A DNA stretch of 64,000 nucleotides from Chromobacterium subtsugae (GCF_001676875.1 NZ_JYKA01000002.1:331174-395173), one strand, 5' to 3'; positions 28,450 through 36,875 are shown, counted from the stretch's first letter. The notes: generated by a model from the letters alone, not told the origin. Translations and numbers: made by a program.

Positions 28450-29586
28450 TCAGACAATATCCAGGTGGTCGATGCCCTCCAGCGGGTCGCGGTTGCGGCC
28501 GCTTTCGCTGTAGAGCTTGATTCTCAGGCGCAGGTCGTTGATGGAGTCGGCATTGCGCAGCGCGTCCTCGTAGGTGATCAGCTCGGCCTCGAACAACTCG
28601 AACAGCGACTGGTCGAAAGTTTGCATGCCGGCCTCGCGCGAGCGCGCCATCACCTCCTTCAGGCCGGCGATCTCGCCCTTGAACACCATGTCCGACACCA
28701 GCGGGCTGTTGAGCAGGATCTCCACCGCCGCCACCCGGCCGCGGCCGGACTTGTGCGGCACCAGCCGCTGCGAAATGATGGAGCGCATGTTCAGCGACAG
28801 GTCCATCAGCACCTGCTGGTGGCGCTCTTCGGGGAAAAAATTGAGGATGCGGTCCAGCGCCTGGTTGGCGTTGTTGGCGTGCAGCGTGGCCAGGCACAGG
28901 TGGCCGGTTTCGGCGAACTGCAGGCCGTAGGCCATGGTTTCGCGGTCGCGTATCTCGCCCATCAGGATCACGTCCGGCGCCTGGCGCAGCGTGTTCTTCA
29001 GCGCGACTTCCCAGTTTTCGGTGTCGACGCCGATCTCGCGCTGGGTGACGATGGACTTCTTGTGGGTATGCACGTATTCGATCGGGTCTTCGACCGTGAT
29101 GATGTGATCCTGGTTGTGGGTGTTGCGCCAGTCCACCAGCGCCGCCAGCGAGGTGGACTTGCCGGAGCCGGTGCCGCCCACGAAGATCACCAGGCCGCGC
29201 TTGATCAGCGCGATGTCCTTCAGCACCTCGGGCAGGCTCAACTGGTCGAAGTTGGGGATGTCGGTGTTGATCTTGCGCAGCACCATGCCCACCATGCCCT
29301 GCTGGACGAAGGCGCTGACGCGGAAGCGGCCGATGCCGGGCGGGTTGATCGCGAAATTGGCTTCCTTCTTCGCCTCGAACTCCTCGGTCTGGCGGTCGTT
29401 CATGATGGCGCGCACCAGCTCCTTGCTCTGCTGCGCGGACAAGGGTTGCGGCGCCACCGGCGTGATCTTGCCGTCTATCTTCATCGCCGGCGGAAATTCG
29501 GCGGAAATGAAGATGTCCGAGGCGTTCTTGCCGATCGCGTGCTTCAGCAGATCATGGATGAATTTGGAGGCCTGGTCTTTTTCCAT
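28450..29586 (-). CDS. pilU: Type IV pilus retraction ATPase PilU
   Basis: Hexameric cytoplasmic ATPase paralogous to PilT that assists pilus retraction. The 378-residue protein has the secretion-ATPase elements Walker A (GGTGSGKSTS, about 132-141), Asp box (TVEDPIEYVH), Walker B (VILMGEIRDRETM) and His box (CLATLHANNANQ). It is longer at the C-terminus than PilT and lacks the PilT-type AIRNLIRE motif, fitting PilU. It lies 96 bases after pilT on the same strand; the first response regulator follows 23 bases later. Confidence 0.94.
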   Translation of the reverse strand: MEKDQASKFIHDLLKHAIGKNASDIFISAEFPPAMKIDGKITPVAPQPLSAQQSKELVRAIMNDRQTEEFEAKKEANFAINPPGIGRFRVSAFVQQGMVGMVLRKINTDIPNFDQLSLPEVLKDIALIKRGLVIFVGGTGSGKSTSLAALVDWRNTHNQDHIITVEDPIEYVHTHKKSIVTQREIGVDTENWEVALKNTLRQAPDVILMGEIRDRETMAYGLQFAETGHLCLATLHANNANQALDRILNFFPEERHQQVLMDLSLNMRSIISQRLVPHKSGRGRVAAVEILLNSPLVSDMVFKGEIAGLKEVMARSREAGMQTFDQSLFELFEAELITYEDALRNADSINDLRLRIKLYSESGRNRDPLEGIDHLDIV

Positions 29587-29613
29587 GGCGGCTTACCCTG
29601 CGTGAAACTGCTT

Positions 29614-29629
29614 CCAGTCTAGCCCGCCG
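29614..29629 (-). promoter_or_regulatory. Shared 16-bp motif upstream of pilU
   Basis: CCAGTCTAGCCCGCCG on the plus strand, one base different from the copy at 26781-26796. It is in the pilT-pilU gap, about 28 bases before the pilU start, with a -10-like TAGACT on the coding strand. Confidence 0.35.
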
Positions 29630-29682
29630 ACGCCATGCGCAGCGGGAGATTGCGGCCGCGGCCTTCTGCCAAAAGCGCGGTT

Positions 29683-30720
29683 TCAGAACGAATCCTTGTT
29701 GCTGGCCTTGGCGCGCGCCTCGCCCGGCGACACCATATTGCGCCGCACCAGCTCCGCCAGGCACTGGTCCAGCGTCTGCATGCCGTGCTGCTGGCCGGTT
29801 TGTATCATCGAGTTGATCTGCGCGATCTTGTTTTCGCGGATCAGGTTGCGGATCGCCGGCGTGCCTATCATGATCTCGTGCGCCGCCACCCGCCCCTGGC
29901 CGTCCTTGGACTTCAGCAGCGTCTGGGCGATCACCGCCCGCACCGATTCCGACAGCATCGAGCGCACCATTTCCTTTTCGCCGGCCGGGAACACGTCGAC
30001 GATGCGGTCTATGGTCTTGGCGGCGCTGCTGGTATGCAGCGTGCCGAACACCAGGTGGCCGGTTTCGGCCGCGGTCAGCGCCAGCCGTATCGTTTCCAGG
30101 TCGCGCAGCTCGCCGACCAGGATCACGTCGGGGTCCTCGCGCAGCGCGCTTTTCAGCGCGTTGGCGAAGCTCTGGGTCTGCAAGCCCAGCTCGCGCTGGT
30201 TGATCAGGCTTTTCTTGCTTTCGTGGACAAACTCGATCGGGTCTTCCACGGTAAGAATGTGCGAGAAGTCGTTTTCGTTGACATAGTCTATCATCGCCGC
30301 CAGCGTGGTGGACTTGCCGGAGCCGGTCGGCCCGGTCACCAGCACCAGGCCGCGCGGATAGCCGGCGATCTCCTGGAAGATCTTCGGCGCCGCCAGCTGT
30401 TCCAGCGACAGCACCTTGCTGGGGATCACCCGGAACACCGACGCCATGCCGCGGTTCTGCACGAAGGCGTTGACGCGGAAGCGGGCGATGCCGGGCAGCT
30501 CGAACGAGAAGTCGCACTCGTAGACGTCCTCGAAGATCTTGCGCTGGTAGTCGTTCATGATGTCGTACACCATGTCGTGCACGTCATGGTGGTCGAGCGG
30601 CGGCAGGTTGATGCGGCGGATGTCGCCGTTCACCCGTATCATCGGCGGCAGGCCGGCCGACAGGTGCAGGTCGGAGGCCTTGTTCTTGACGGTAAAAGCC
30701 AGGAGCTCGGAAATTTCCAT
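29683..30720 (-). CDS. pilT: Type IV pilus retraction ATPase PilT
   Basis: The main pilus-retraction motor, driving twitching motility. The 345-residue protein has Walker A (GPTGSGKSTT, about 129-138), Asp box (TVEDPIEFVH), Walker B (VILVGELRDLETI), His box (FGTLHTSSAAK) and the PilT-specific C-terminal AIRNLIREN motif needed for retraction. The start at 30720 has GAGGAG upstream and matches the usual MEISELLAFTVKNKASDLHLS opening. It is divergent from yggS-proC-yggT, an arrangement conserved in many beta- and gammaproteobacteria. Confidence 0.96.
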   Translation of the reverse strand: MEISELLAFTVKNKASDLHLSAGLPPMIRVNGDIRRINLPPLDHHDVHDMVYDIMNDYQRKIFEDVYECDFSFELPGIARFRVNAFVQNRGMASVFRVIPSKVLSLEQLAAPKIFQEIAGYPRGLVLVTGPTGSGKSTTLAAMIDYVNENDFSHILTVEDPIEFVHESKKSLINQRELGLQTQSFANALKSALREDPDVILVGELRDLETIRLALTAAETGHLVFGTLHTSSAAKTIDRIVDVFPAGEKEMVRSMLSESVRAVIAQTLLKSKDGQGRVAAHEIMIGTPAIRNLIRENKIAQINSMIQTGQQHGMQTLDQCLAELVRRNMVSPGEARAKASNKDSF

Positions 30721-30849
30721 ATAATTCTCCTCGATGACATCGCCGCCGCCGCCGATTCCCCGCTGGCATGGCCGGTCCTGCAATGCATTGTATGCGTTGG
30801 CCGGACAGCCGGATATCCCCCGTCGCGGAGGCTCACGGACAAAAACGAC

Positions 30850-31545
30850 ATGACAGACACCCTTTCCACCCGGCTGCGCCAGGTCGGCGCGCGGCTGGCC
30901 GACGCCTGCCGCCAGGCCGGACGCGCGCCGGACGCGGCCGCGCTGCTGGCGGTGAGCAAAACCTTCCCCGCCGCCGACCTGCGCGAAGCCTACGCCTGCG
31001 GCCAGCGCGCCTTCGGCGAAAACTACGTGCAGGAATTGCAACAGAAGTGCGAAGCCTTGGCCGACCTGGCGATAGAATGGCACTTCATCGGCCCGCTGCA
31101 GTCGAATAAAACCCGCATCGTCGCCGAACTCGCGCATTGGGCGCACTCGATAGAGCGGCTGAAAACCGCCGAACGGCTGTCGGCGCAGCGGCCGGACTCT
31201 CTGCCGCCGCTGAACGTCTGCGTGCAGGTCAACGTGTCCGGCGAGGCCAGCAAGAGCGGCTGCGCGCCCGAAGAGGCGGCGGCGCTGGCGCGAGCGGTGG
31301 CGGCGCTGCCGCGCCTGCGCCTGCGCGGCCTGATGTGCATACCGGAGCCGACCGCCGACGCAGCCAGGCTGGCGGCGCAGTTCGCCGCCTTGCGCGCGCT
31401 GGCCGAAGGGCTGCGCGCCGAAGGCCTGCCGCTCGACACGCTGTCGATGGGCATGTCGGCCGACCTGGAGCTGGCGGTGGCCGAAGGCGCCACCCTGGTG
31501 CGGGTGGGCTCGGCCATCTTCGGCCGGCGCGGCCAGCCGCAATAA
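30850..31545 (+). CDS. yggS: YggS family pyridoxal-5'-phosphate homeostasis protein
   Basis: A 231-residue PLP-binding protein (PLPBP) without known catalytic activity, which keeps free PLP and amino-acid pools balanced. Motifs are LLAVSKTFPA with the PLP-binding lysine (about 37), FGENYVQE, WHFIGPLQSNK, the LRGLMCIPEP strand and the C-terminal LSMGMSADLELAVAEGATLVRVGSAIFG phosphate-binding segment. It is the first of a yggS-proC-yggT set and is divergent from pilT. Confidence 0.94.
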   Translation: MTDTLSTRLRQVGARLADACRQAGRAPDAAALLAVSKTFPAADLREAYACGQRAFGENYVQELQQKCEALADLAIEWHFIGPLQSNKTRIVAELAHWAHSIERLKTAERLSAQRPDSLPPLNVCVQVNVSGEASKSGCAPEEAAALARAVAALPRLRLRGLMCIPEPTADAARLAAQFAALRALAEGLRAEGLPLDTLSMGMSADLELAVAEGATLVRVGSAIFGRRGQPQ

Positions 31546-31595
31546 ACATCGGCTCCCGGCCGGGCCGGGAGCCGCAATCGCAAGGGGACAGCATC

Positions 31596-32399
31596 ATGCG
31601 CATCACATTCATCGGCGGCGGCAATATGGCCGGCGCCATCATCGGCGGCCTGGCCCGCCAGGGCGGCCACCGCATCCACGTGGTGGAGCATCAGCAGGAC
31701 AAAATAGACCGGCTGGCGGCCGACTTCGGCGCCAGCGGCGGCCAGACCTTGCCCGAGCGTTTCGACGCCGGCGACGTGGTGGTGCTGGCGGTGAAGCCGC
31801 AGCAGCTGCGCGAGCTGTGCCTGGCGCTGGCGCCCGCGCTTAACGGCGCGCTGGTGGTGTCGATCGCCGCCGGCATCCGCCTGGACGCGCTCTCGCGCTG
31901 GCTGGGCAGCGGCCGCATCGTGCGGGTGATGCCCAACACCCCGGCCATGGTCGGCAAGGGCGTGTCCGGCCTGTACGCCGACGCCGCCGTGCCCGCGGCC
32001 GACCGCGCCGCCGCCGAAACCATCATGCGCGCCGCCGGCCTCACCGTCTGGCTGGACGACGAAACCGGCATCGACGACATCACCTGCGTGTCCGGCAGCG
32101 GCCCGGCCTACGTGTTCTATTTCATAGAAAGCATGATAGAGGCCGGCGTGAAGGCCGGCTTCAGCGAGGCCCAGGCGCGCGAGCTGGCATTGGCGACCTT
32201 CGACGGCGCGGTGGAGCTGGCGCGGCAAAGCCCGCTGCCGGTAGCGACGCTCAGGCAGAACGTGATGTCCAAGGGCGGCACCACCGAGCGCGCCATCGCC
32301 CGCTTCGAAGCCGAGGGCGTCAAGGCGGCCATCGTCGCCGGCGCGATGGATTGCCGCGAGCGTTCAATCGAAATGGGCCAACAACTCAGCCAGGAGTAA
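31596..32399 (+). CDS. proC: Pyrroline-5-carboxylate reductase
   Basis: Last step of proline synthesis: reduces 1-pyrroline-5-carboxylate with NAD(P)H. The 267-residue protein has the N-terminal Rossmann motif FIGGGNMAGAIIGGL, the VVLAVKPQ strand, RVMPNTPAMVGKG and the C-terminal signature CVSGSGPAYVFYFIESM, followed by TLRQNVMSKGGTTERAI. It starts 50 bases after yggS and ends nine bases before yggT. Confidence 0.96.
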   Translation: MRITFIGGGNMAGAIIGGLARQGGHRIHVVEHQQDKIDRLAADFGASGGQTLPERFDAGDVVVLAVKPQQLRELCLALAPALNGALVVSIAAGIRLDALSRWLGSGRIVRVMPNTPAMVGKGVSGLYADAAVPAADRAAAETIMRAAGLTVWLDDETGIDDITCVSGSGPAYVFYFIESMIEAGVKAGFSEAQARELALATFDGAVELARQSPLPVATLRQNVMSKGGTTERAIARFEAEGVKAAIVAGAMDCRERSIEMGQQLSQE

Positions 32400-32408
32400 G
32401 CCGAAATC

Positions 32409-32993
32409 ATGTTTGTCGATACCCTGCAGTTCCTGATCAAGACCCTGTCCGGCCTGTTCGTGCTGGTGCTGCTGCTGCGTTTCTACCTGCAGGTGGCGCG
32501 CGCGCCGTTCAAGCATCCGCTGTGCCAGTTCGTGATGGCCGCCACCAACTTCCTGGTGCTGCCGACGCGCAAGCTGGTGCCCTCGGTGCGGAATTACGAC
32601 ACCGCCACCCTGCTGCTGGCCTGGCTGGTCTGCCTGCTGGCCAATATCCTGAGGCTGTTGCTGGGCTCGCTGCCCGAGGTGTTCGCTTTCCCGCAGGTGT
32701 GGGTTTCGCTGTTCCTGCTGTCGGTGCTGGAAGTGTTCAAGCAGTCGCTGACCCTGCTGATGGGCGCGGTGGTGGTGCAAGCGGTGCTCAGCTGGGTCAA
32801 CCCCTACAATCCGATCGCGCCGGTGCTGGACAGCCTGACCCGGCCGTTCCTGCGTCCGTTCCGCCGCGCGGTGGTGGGCGGCGTCGACCTGTCGCCGCTG
32901 GTGCTGCTGCTGATCATCCAAGTCATCATGATGCTGCCGGTGCAGGCGCTGGAAGCAGGCTTCTTGACCCAACTCAAGGTCGTACTCCAGTAA
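32409..32993 (+). CDS. YggT family integral membrane protein
   Basis: A 194-residue inner-membrane protein with two YGGT repeats: LLLRFYLQVARAPFKHPLCQF in the first half and VLSWVNPYNPIAPVLDSLTRPFLRPFRR in the second, each flanked by hydrophobic helices. The family is linked to osmotic tolerance and, in other lineages, to cell division or plastid biogenesis, but no biochemical role is established. It lies nine bases after proC in a conserved gene order. A GC-rich hairpin without a T run follows at 33025-33043. Confidence 0.9.
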   Translation: MFVDTLQFLIKTLSGLFVLVLLLRFYLQVARAPFKHPLCQFVMAATNFLVLPTRKLVPSVRNYDTATLLLAWLVCLLANILRLLLGSLPEVFAFPQVWVSLFLLSVLEVFKQSLTLLMGAVVVQAVLSWVNPYNPIAPVLDSLTRPFLRPFRRAVVGGVDLSPLVLLLIIQVIMMLPVQALEAGFLTQLKVVLQ

Positions 32994-33071
32994 AGCGGGT
33001 TATTTGTCATACTTTTGGACAGCTGCCGGCCGTTTTGGCCGGCGGCCACGTGAAACGATAGGGAGAATCAC

Positions 33072-33377
33072 ATGAAAAAGACCCTGCTTGCCGCCCTGCT
33101 GCTGGGCCTGGCCGCCGCGCCGGCGATGGCCAGCCTGCAACTGGCCCAGAAGTACAGCTGCACGGCCTGTCACGCGGTGGACAAGAAGATCGTCGGCCCG
33201 GCCTACAAGGACGTCGCCAAGAAATACGCCGGCCAGAAAGGCGCCGAGGCGATGCTGATGGCCAAGGTGAAAAACGGCGGCTCCGGCGTATGGGGCCCGA
33301 TCCCGATGACCCCGCACCCGAATATTCCCGACGCCGACCTGAAGGCGCTGGTCAAATGGGTGCTCAGCCAGAAATAA
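33072..33377 (+). CDS. Small periplasmic class I cytochrome c
   Basis: A 101-residue c-type cytochrome of about 80 mature residues after a signal peptide (cleavage about PAMAS). One haem site, CTACH (about 35-39), and a distal methionine in the PIPMTPHP loop indicate His-Met ligation, as in cytochrome c-551/c-552. It probably shuttles electrons to a terminal oxidase or reductase. GGGAGAATC precedes the ATG. It is transcribed alone after yggT. Confidence 0.9.
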   Translation: MKKTLLAALLLGLAAAPAMASLQLAQKYSCTACHAVDKKIVGPAYKDVAKKYAGQKGAEAMLMAKVKNGGSGVWGPIPMTPHPNIPDADLKALVKWVLSQK

Positions 33378-33426
33378 ACACCGGCATTGTCTGTGTGCGG
33401 CAAGTCCGCAACCAGGCTTGCCTCAA

Positions 33427-33454
33427 TTCAAAGGCGGCAAAAGCCGCCTTTGAA
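33427..33454 (+). terminator. Perfect 12-bp inverted repeat after the cytochrome c gene
   Basis: A 12-base-pair stem (33427-33438 with 33443-33454) around an AAAA loop. The downstream arm contains TTTG but no long T run, so this is either a terminator or an mRNA 3' stabilising hairpin. The rest of the 33378-33660 gap is less GC-rich than the surroundings; I see no further gene in it. Confidence 0.5.
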
Positions 33455-33660
33455 CTTGTATGGGAATATCCGGTCGAAACCCGCACTCTGATTACGTTTC
33501 CCAAAATGGGCGAGCTTGTTATCGGTGCGAAACCGGGCTATACCGAATGTTAGCGGCAGTGGGTGATTATTTGGATTTCAAGCTCAAGACAGTTGCGCAA
33601 ACATTGGCCCGCCGGTAATCTTCTCCGCCTGTTGCCAACTCTATGCTGGAAGCACCAAAC

Positions 33661-34071
33661 ATGGCTAAACTGACCGAACAGGATATCCTCAACTGGGAAG
33701 GCGATGATTACATGAACGCCGACCATCTTGAGTTCTTCAAGGACCGGTTGTTGCAAATGCAGCAGGAGTTGCTGGTAAACGCCAACGCCACTGCCAACCA
33801 TTTGCAGGAACAGGAAGCGACACCCGATCCCGCCGACCGGGCCACGCTGGAAGAAGAATACGCGCTGGAACTGCGCACCCGCGACCGCGAGCGCAAGCTG
33901 CTGCAGAAGATCCAGGCGTCCATCCGCCAGATCGACGACGGCTCCTACGGCTTCTGCGAGGACACCGGCGAACCCATCGGCCTGAAACGCCTGATGGCGC
34001 GCCCGACCGCCACGCTGTCGGTGGAGGCGCAAGAGCGCCGCGAACGCATGAAGCGCCAGTACGCGGACTGA
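33661..34071 (+). CDS. dksA: RNA polymerase-binding protein DksA, cysteine-poor variant
   Basis: DksA binds the RNA polymerase secondary channel and works with ppGpp in the stringent response. The 136-residue protein has the long coiled coil with the functional tip DxxDxA (DPADRA, D56, D59, A61) and LELRTRDRERKLLQKI. The canonical C4 zinc finger is degenerate: only Cys99 remains, the other positions being Thr102, Ser120 and Ala123. Cysteine-poor DksA paralogues work without zinc, e.g. DksA2 of Pseudomonas aeruginosa. A shorter ATG at 33661 (MAKLTEQD) was preferred to 33643. A terminator follows. Confidence 0.9.
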   Translation: MAKLTEQDILNWEGDDYMNADHLEFFKDRLLQMQQELLVNANATANHLQEQEATPDPADRATLEEEYALELRTRDRERKLLQKIQASIRQIDDGSYGFCEDTGEPIGLKRLMARPTATLSVEAQERRERMKRQYAD

Positions 34072-34093
34072 TACCCCGCGCCTTCCCTAATCC

Positions 34094-34125
34094 AGCGCCA
34101 CCGCCGCCAGGCCGTGGCGCTTTTT
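34094..34125 (+). terminator. Rho-independent terminator after dksA
   Basis: Eight-base-pair stem (34094-34101 with 34114-34121), 12-base loop, T5 run. Confidence 0.7.
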
Positions 34126-34204
34126 GCATGCTGGGTTGTCTGGGGCCGACAAATGCGGTTATCTTGCTGCTATGCAGAAAACAAGTTAGCCAAGGGACAC
34201 CAGC

Positions 34205-35269
34205 ATGCAACGCCAGACCGACGACGTCAGAATCCGCGAGATCAAGGAACTCCTCCCGCCTATCGCCCACCTGTATGAGCTGCCGATCAGCGAACAGGCT
34301 TCCGAGCTGATCTACAACACCCGCCGCGACATCTCGGCGCTGCTGCGCGGCGAGGACGACCGCCTGCTGGTGGTGATCGGCCCCTGTTCGATCCACGACA
34401 CCGACGCCGCGATCGAATACGCGCAGAAGCTGGCGCCGCTGCGCGCCGCGCTGGCCGGCGAGCTAGTGGTGGTGATGCGGGTGTACTTCGAGAAACCGCG
34501 CACCACCGTCGGCTGGAAGGGTCTGATCAACGATCCGCACCTGAATGAGTCGTACGACATCAACGCCGGCCTGCGCATCGCCCGCCGCCTGCTCTTGACG
34601 CTGAACAACCAGGGCATGCCGGCCGCCACCGAATTCCTCGACATGATCACGCCGCAGTACTTCGCCGACCTGATCAGCTGGGGCGCCATCGGCGCGCGCA
34701 CCACCGAAAGCCAGGTGCACCGCGAGCTGGCCTCCGGCCTGTCCTGCCCGGTGGGCTTCAAGAACGGCACCGACGGCAACCTGAAAATCGCGGTCGACGC
34801 CATCCGTTCGTCCAGCGTGCCGCACCACTTCCTGTCGGTGACCAAGACCGGCCATTCCGCCATCGTCTCCACCGGCGGCAATCCGGACTGCCACGTGATC
34901 CTGCGCGGCGGCAAGGAACCCAACTACTCGCCGGAGCACGTGCGCGCCGCCGCCGCCGAACTGACCGCGGTCGGCCTGCCGCACAAGCTGATGGTGGACT
35001 TCAGCCACGCCAACAGCCGCAAGGACTACCGCCGCCAGATGGAAGTGAGCGCCGACGTGGCCGGCCAGATCGCCGGCGGCGACCGCAACATCTTCGGCGT
35101 GATGGTGGAAAGCCACCTGGTGGAAGGCCGCCAGGACCAGAAGCCCGGCTACGAGCTGACCTACGGCCAGAGCATCACCGACGGCTGCCTGGGCTGGAGC
35201 GACACCGAGAAGCTGCTGACCCAATTGGCCGAAGCGGTGAAGGCACGCCGCGCCGGCGCGGCCGAGTAA
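34205..35269 (+). CDS. aroG: 3-deoxy-7-phosphoheptulonate synthase (DAHP synthase, class I)
   Basis: First step of the shikimate pathway: condenses phosphoenolpyruvate with erythrose-4-phosphate. The 354-residue protein is of the AroF/G/H type: VVIGPCSIHD (about 58-67), VYFEKPRTTVGWKGLINDP (about 97-115), ATEFLDMITPQY, GARTTESQVHRELASGLSCPVGFKNGTDG and the C-terminal GVMVESHLVEG and SITDGCLGW. Feedback type (Phe, Tyr or Trp) cannot be assigned safely; aroG is used as the nearest symbol. It is monocistronic, with an AAGGGA ribosome-binding site, and ends at a bidirectional terminator. Confidence 0.93.
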   Translation: MQRQTDDVRIREIKELLPPIAHLYELPISEQASELIYNTRRDISALLRGEDDRLLVVIGPCSIHDTDAAIEYAQKLAPLRAALAGELVVVMRVYFEKPRTTVGWKGLINDPHLNESYDINAGLRIARRLLLTLNNQGMPAATEFLDMITPQYFADLISWGAIGARTTESQVHRELASGLSCPVGFKNGTDGNLKIAVDAIRSSSVPHHFLSVTKTGHSAIVSTGGNPDCHVILRGGKEPNYSPEHVRAAAAELTAVGLPHKLMVDFSHANSRKDYRRQMEVSADVAGQIAGGDRNIFGVMVESHLVEGRQDQKPGYELTYGQSITDGCLGWSDTEKLLTQLAEAVKARRAGAAE

Positions 35270-35290
35270 GCCCAGCCCGCCGCAATGAAA

Positions 35291-35321
35291 ACGCCCCGCG
35301 CCAAGCGGGGCGTCCGCTTTT
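35291..35321. terminator. Terminator between convergent aroG and the PHB depolymerase-like gene
   Basis: Nine-base-pair stem (35291-35299 with 35305-35313), GCCAA loop, T4 run a few bases downstream and an A run on the other side. It may serve both genes. Confidence 0.6.
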
Positions 35322-35331
35322 CGGCGCCGCC

Positions 35332-36324
35332 TCAGCGCGCGGAAACCAGGCGGTCGGCCATCGCCTTCAACGCCTGCATCTGCAGGCCTTCCTTCCAGGC
35401 ATAAGCCGGCCCGGTGTAGGCGAACCAGTCCCAGCAGCCCTGCGGATTCGCCGCCGAGGTGGTGGTTTGCGGATACAGCACCAGGATGCGGTTGCTGTCG
35501 GCCCACTCGTTGTAGCCGGCGTGAGCGTAGAAGTCGTCGCCCACCGCGCCGGCGTACTGCTTGCAGCCGTGCAGCGCGATATGGACCTTGCACGCCTCGC
35601 CTTGCTCGCAGGCCTTGGGCACGTAGACGAAGCCCTCGTCGGCCAGGCTGCTGCCGACGGCGGCATACGGCCGCTGGTCGAAGCGGACCACCCGGCCGCC
35701 CAGCGCCTGCGCCTTGGGCTGCAGCGGCCCGTAGATGTGCCGCAGCAGCACGCCGGCCTGGTCGTAACCCTGTCCCTGCCAGCTGCAATGATTGATGTAG
35801 GGCGAGGCGGTGGTTCCGCAATCGTTGCCGTAGGTCGGCGTGATCTGCGCATGGCCGGCCGGCAGCCGGCGCTCGTACTGGATCTGCCTGTCCGGCACCC
35901 CGGCCAGGCGGAAGAAGGCGGCGGCACTGTCGACCACCGGCGTCTTCACCGTGTTGTCCTGGCTGCCGCTGAACAGGTAGACCCGGCTCCTGGCCAGGTT
36001 GGGCAGCGGGTCGATATGGCCGCCGGCGGCGAAGATGCCCGCCGCGGCCAGCAACTGCGCCGCGCTGGGCGGCGGGCCGCTCATGCAGGCGGCGGTGCCG
36101 GCGAAACTGTCCAGCGCGCAATAGTACGGACCGCCGGCCACCACGCCGACGCCCACCACCGACGCCGAATACGCCACCTGGTACTGCACCGCCATGAAGG
36201 CCCCCGACGACAAGCCGGACACCGAAGACTGGCGGGCGTCGCCGTGGAAGGCCGGCAGCGGCTCCGCCGCCCAGGCCGGCAAGGCCAAGGCGGCCGCCAG
36301 CAGAATCACATGCCTGATGCTCAT
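35332..36324 (-). CDS. Secreted poly(3-hydroxybutyrate) depolymerase-like esterase
   Basis: A 330-residue alpha/beta hydrolase of the extracellular PHB depolymerase family. It starts with a signal peptide (cleavage about PAWAAE, residue 20). The lipase box SGLSSGAF gives nucleophile Ser39 close to the mature N-terminus, a circular-permutation-like order also seen in some PHB depolymerases. The oxyanion/His region is IALHGCKQ and the C-terminal WADSNRILVLYPQT and CWDWF are family features. No separate substrate-binding domain is attached, so amorphous polymer or other esters may be the target. ATG 36324 follows GAGGAGCG. It converges with aroG. Confidence 0.85.
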   Translation of the reverse strand: MSIRHVILLAAALALPAWAAEPLPAFHGDARQSSVSGLSSGAFMAVQYQVAYSASVVGVGVVAGGPYYCALDSFAGTAACMSGPPPSAAQLLAAAGIFAAGGHIDPLPNLARSRVYLFSGSQDNTVKTPVVDSAAAFFRLAGVPDRQIQYERRLPAGHAQITPTYGNDCGTTASPYINHCSWQGQGYDQAGVLLRHIYGPLQPKAQALGGRVVRFDQRPYAAVGSSLADEGFVYVPKACEQGEACKVHIALHGCKQYAGAVGDDFYAHAGYNEWADSNRILVLYPQTTTSAANPQGCWDWFAYTGPAYAWKEGLQMQALKAMADRLVSAR

Positions 36325-36404
36325 GAACGCTCCTCGCAATGAAAGGCCGTCCCCGCCGGCGAGATGCCGGTAGCGGCCGGAAAATATGAACATGGCAAAT
36401 AATG

Positions 36405-36419
36405 CATTGAAAATCAATG
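36405..36419. promoter_or_regulatory. Small palindrome upstream of the PHB depolymerase-like gene
   Basis: CATTGAAAATCAATG, six-base arms around AAA, in an AT-rich stretch (36370-36430) that must hold the promoter of the esterase gene. A possible operator; the regulator is unknown. Confidence 0.3.
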
Positions 36420-36456
36420 ACAAATATCAGTCATGCCGATTTCCGGCCCGCGCGCT

Positions 36457-36840
36457 TCACGCCTCCTCGGCCAGCACGTCCTTCAAGGCCAGCAGCGCAT
36501 TGCTCACCGCCGGCCCGCCGGCGTAGAAAGTCAGCTGCAGCACGGTCTCCATGATCTGCCGCCGGCTGGCGCCGGCGCGCAGCGCAGCCTCGGCATGGGC
36601 CACCAGCTGCGTCTGCGCGAAGCCCTGGGTGGCGCAGGACGCCACCAGGATCAGCTCGCGGGTGGCCAGGTCCAGCCCCGGCCGGCTCAGGATGTGGCCT
36701 GTAGCCCAGGCGATGGCCATGTCGGCGAAGTCCGGACAAATGTCCTGGATCTGCGCCACCCGCGCGCCGCCGGTGTGGCCGCCATGCAGAAACGCCATCA
36801 GCTCCAGCCCTTTTTGGTATTGCGCGTCGTTGCGTATCAT
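36457..36840 (-). CDS. Carboxymuconolactone decarboxylase (CMD/AhpD-like) family protein
   Basis: A 127-residue protein of the CMD superfamily, which includes 4-carboxymuconolactone decarboxylase and AhpD-type peroxidase reductases. Typical features are DFADMAIAWATGHILSRPGLDLATRELILVASCATQG (about 37-73), a conserved HAEAALRAG and the C-terminal IMETVLQLTFYAGGPAVSNALLALK. Only one cysteine is visible in the active region (CATQ, no CxxC), which argues against an AhpD-type disulfide reductase. No protocatechuate genes are adjacent. Divergent from a LysR regulator, which probably controls it. Confidence 0.82.
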   Translation of the reverse strand: MIRNDAQYQKGLELMAFLHGGHTGGARVAQIQDICPDFADMAIAWATGHILSRPGLDLATRELILVASCATQGFAQTQLVAHAEAALRAGASRRQIMETVLQLTFYAGGPAVSNALLALKDVLAEEA

Positions 36841-36861
36841 CGAAATTCTCCTGTGCGTGCC

Positions 36862-36875
36862 GACGCAAATGCGTC
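36862..36875. promoter_or_regulatory. 14-bp palindrome between the CMD and LysR genes
   Basis: GACGCAAATGCGTC is a perfect inverted repeat 22 bases upstream of the CMD start and 76 bases upstream of the LysR start. Its position fits a site for the divergent LysR regulator. Confidence 0.4.

Noticed and set aside
33378..33660. A small gene between cytochrome c and dksA
   Set aside because: The only sizeable frame (33290-33553) mostly overlaps the cytochrome gene out of register and continues through a perfect inverted repeat; no ribosome-binding site or family similarity.
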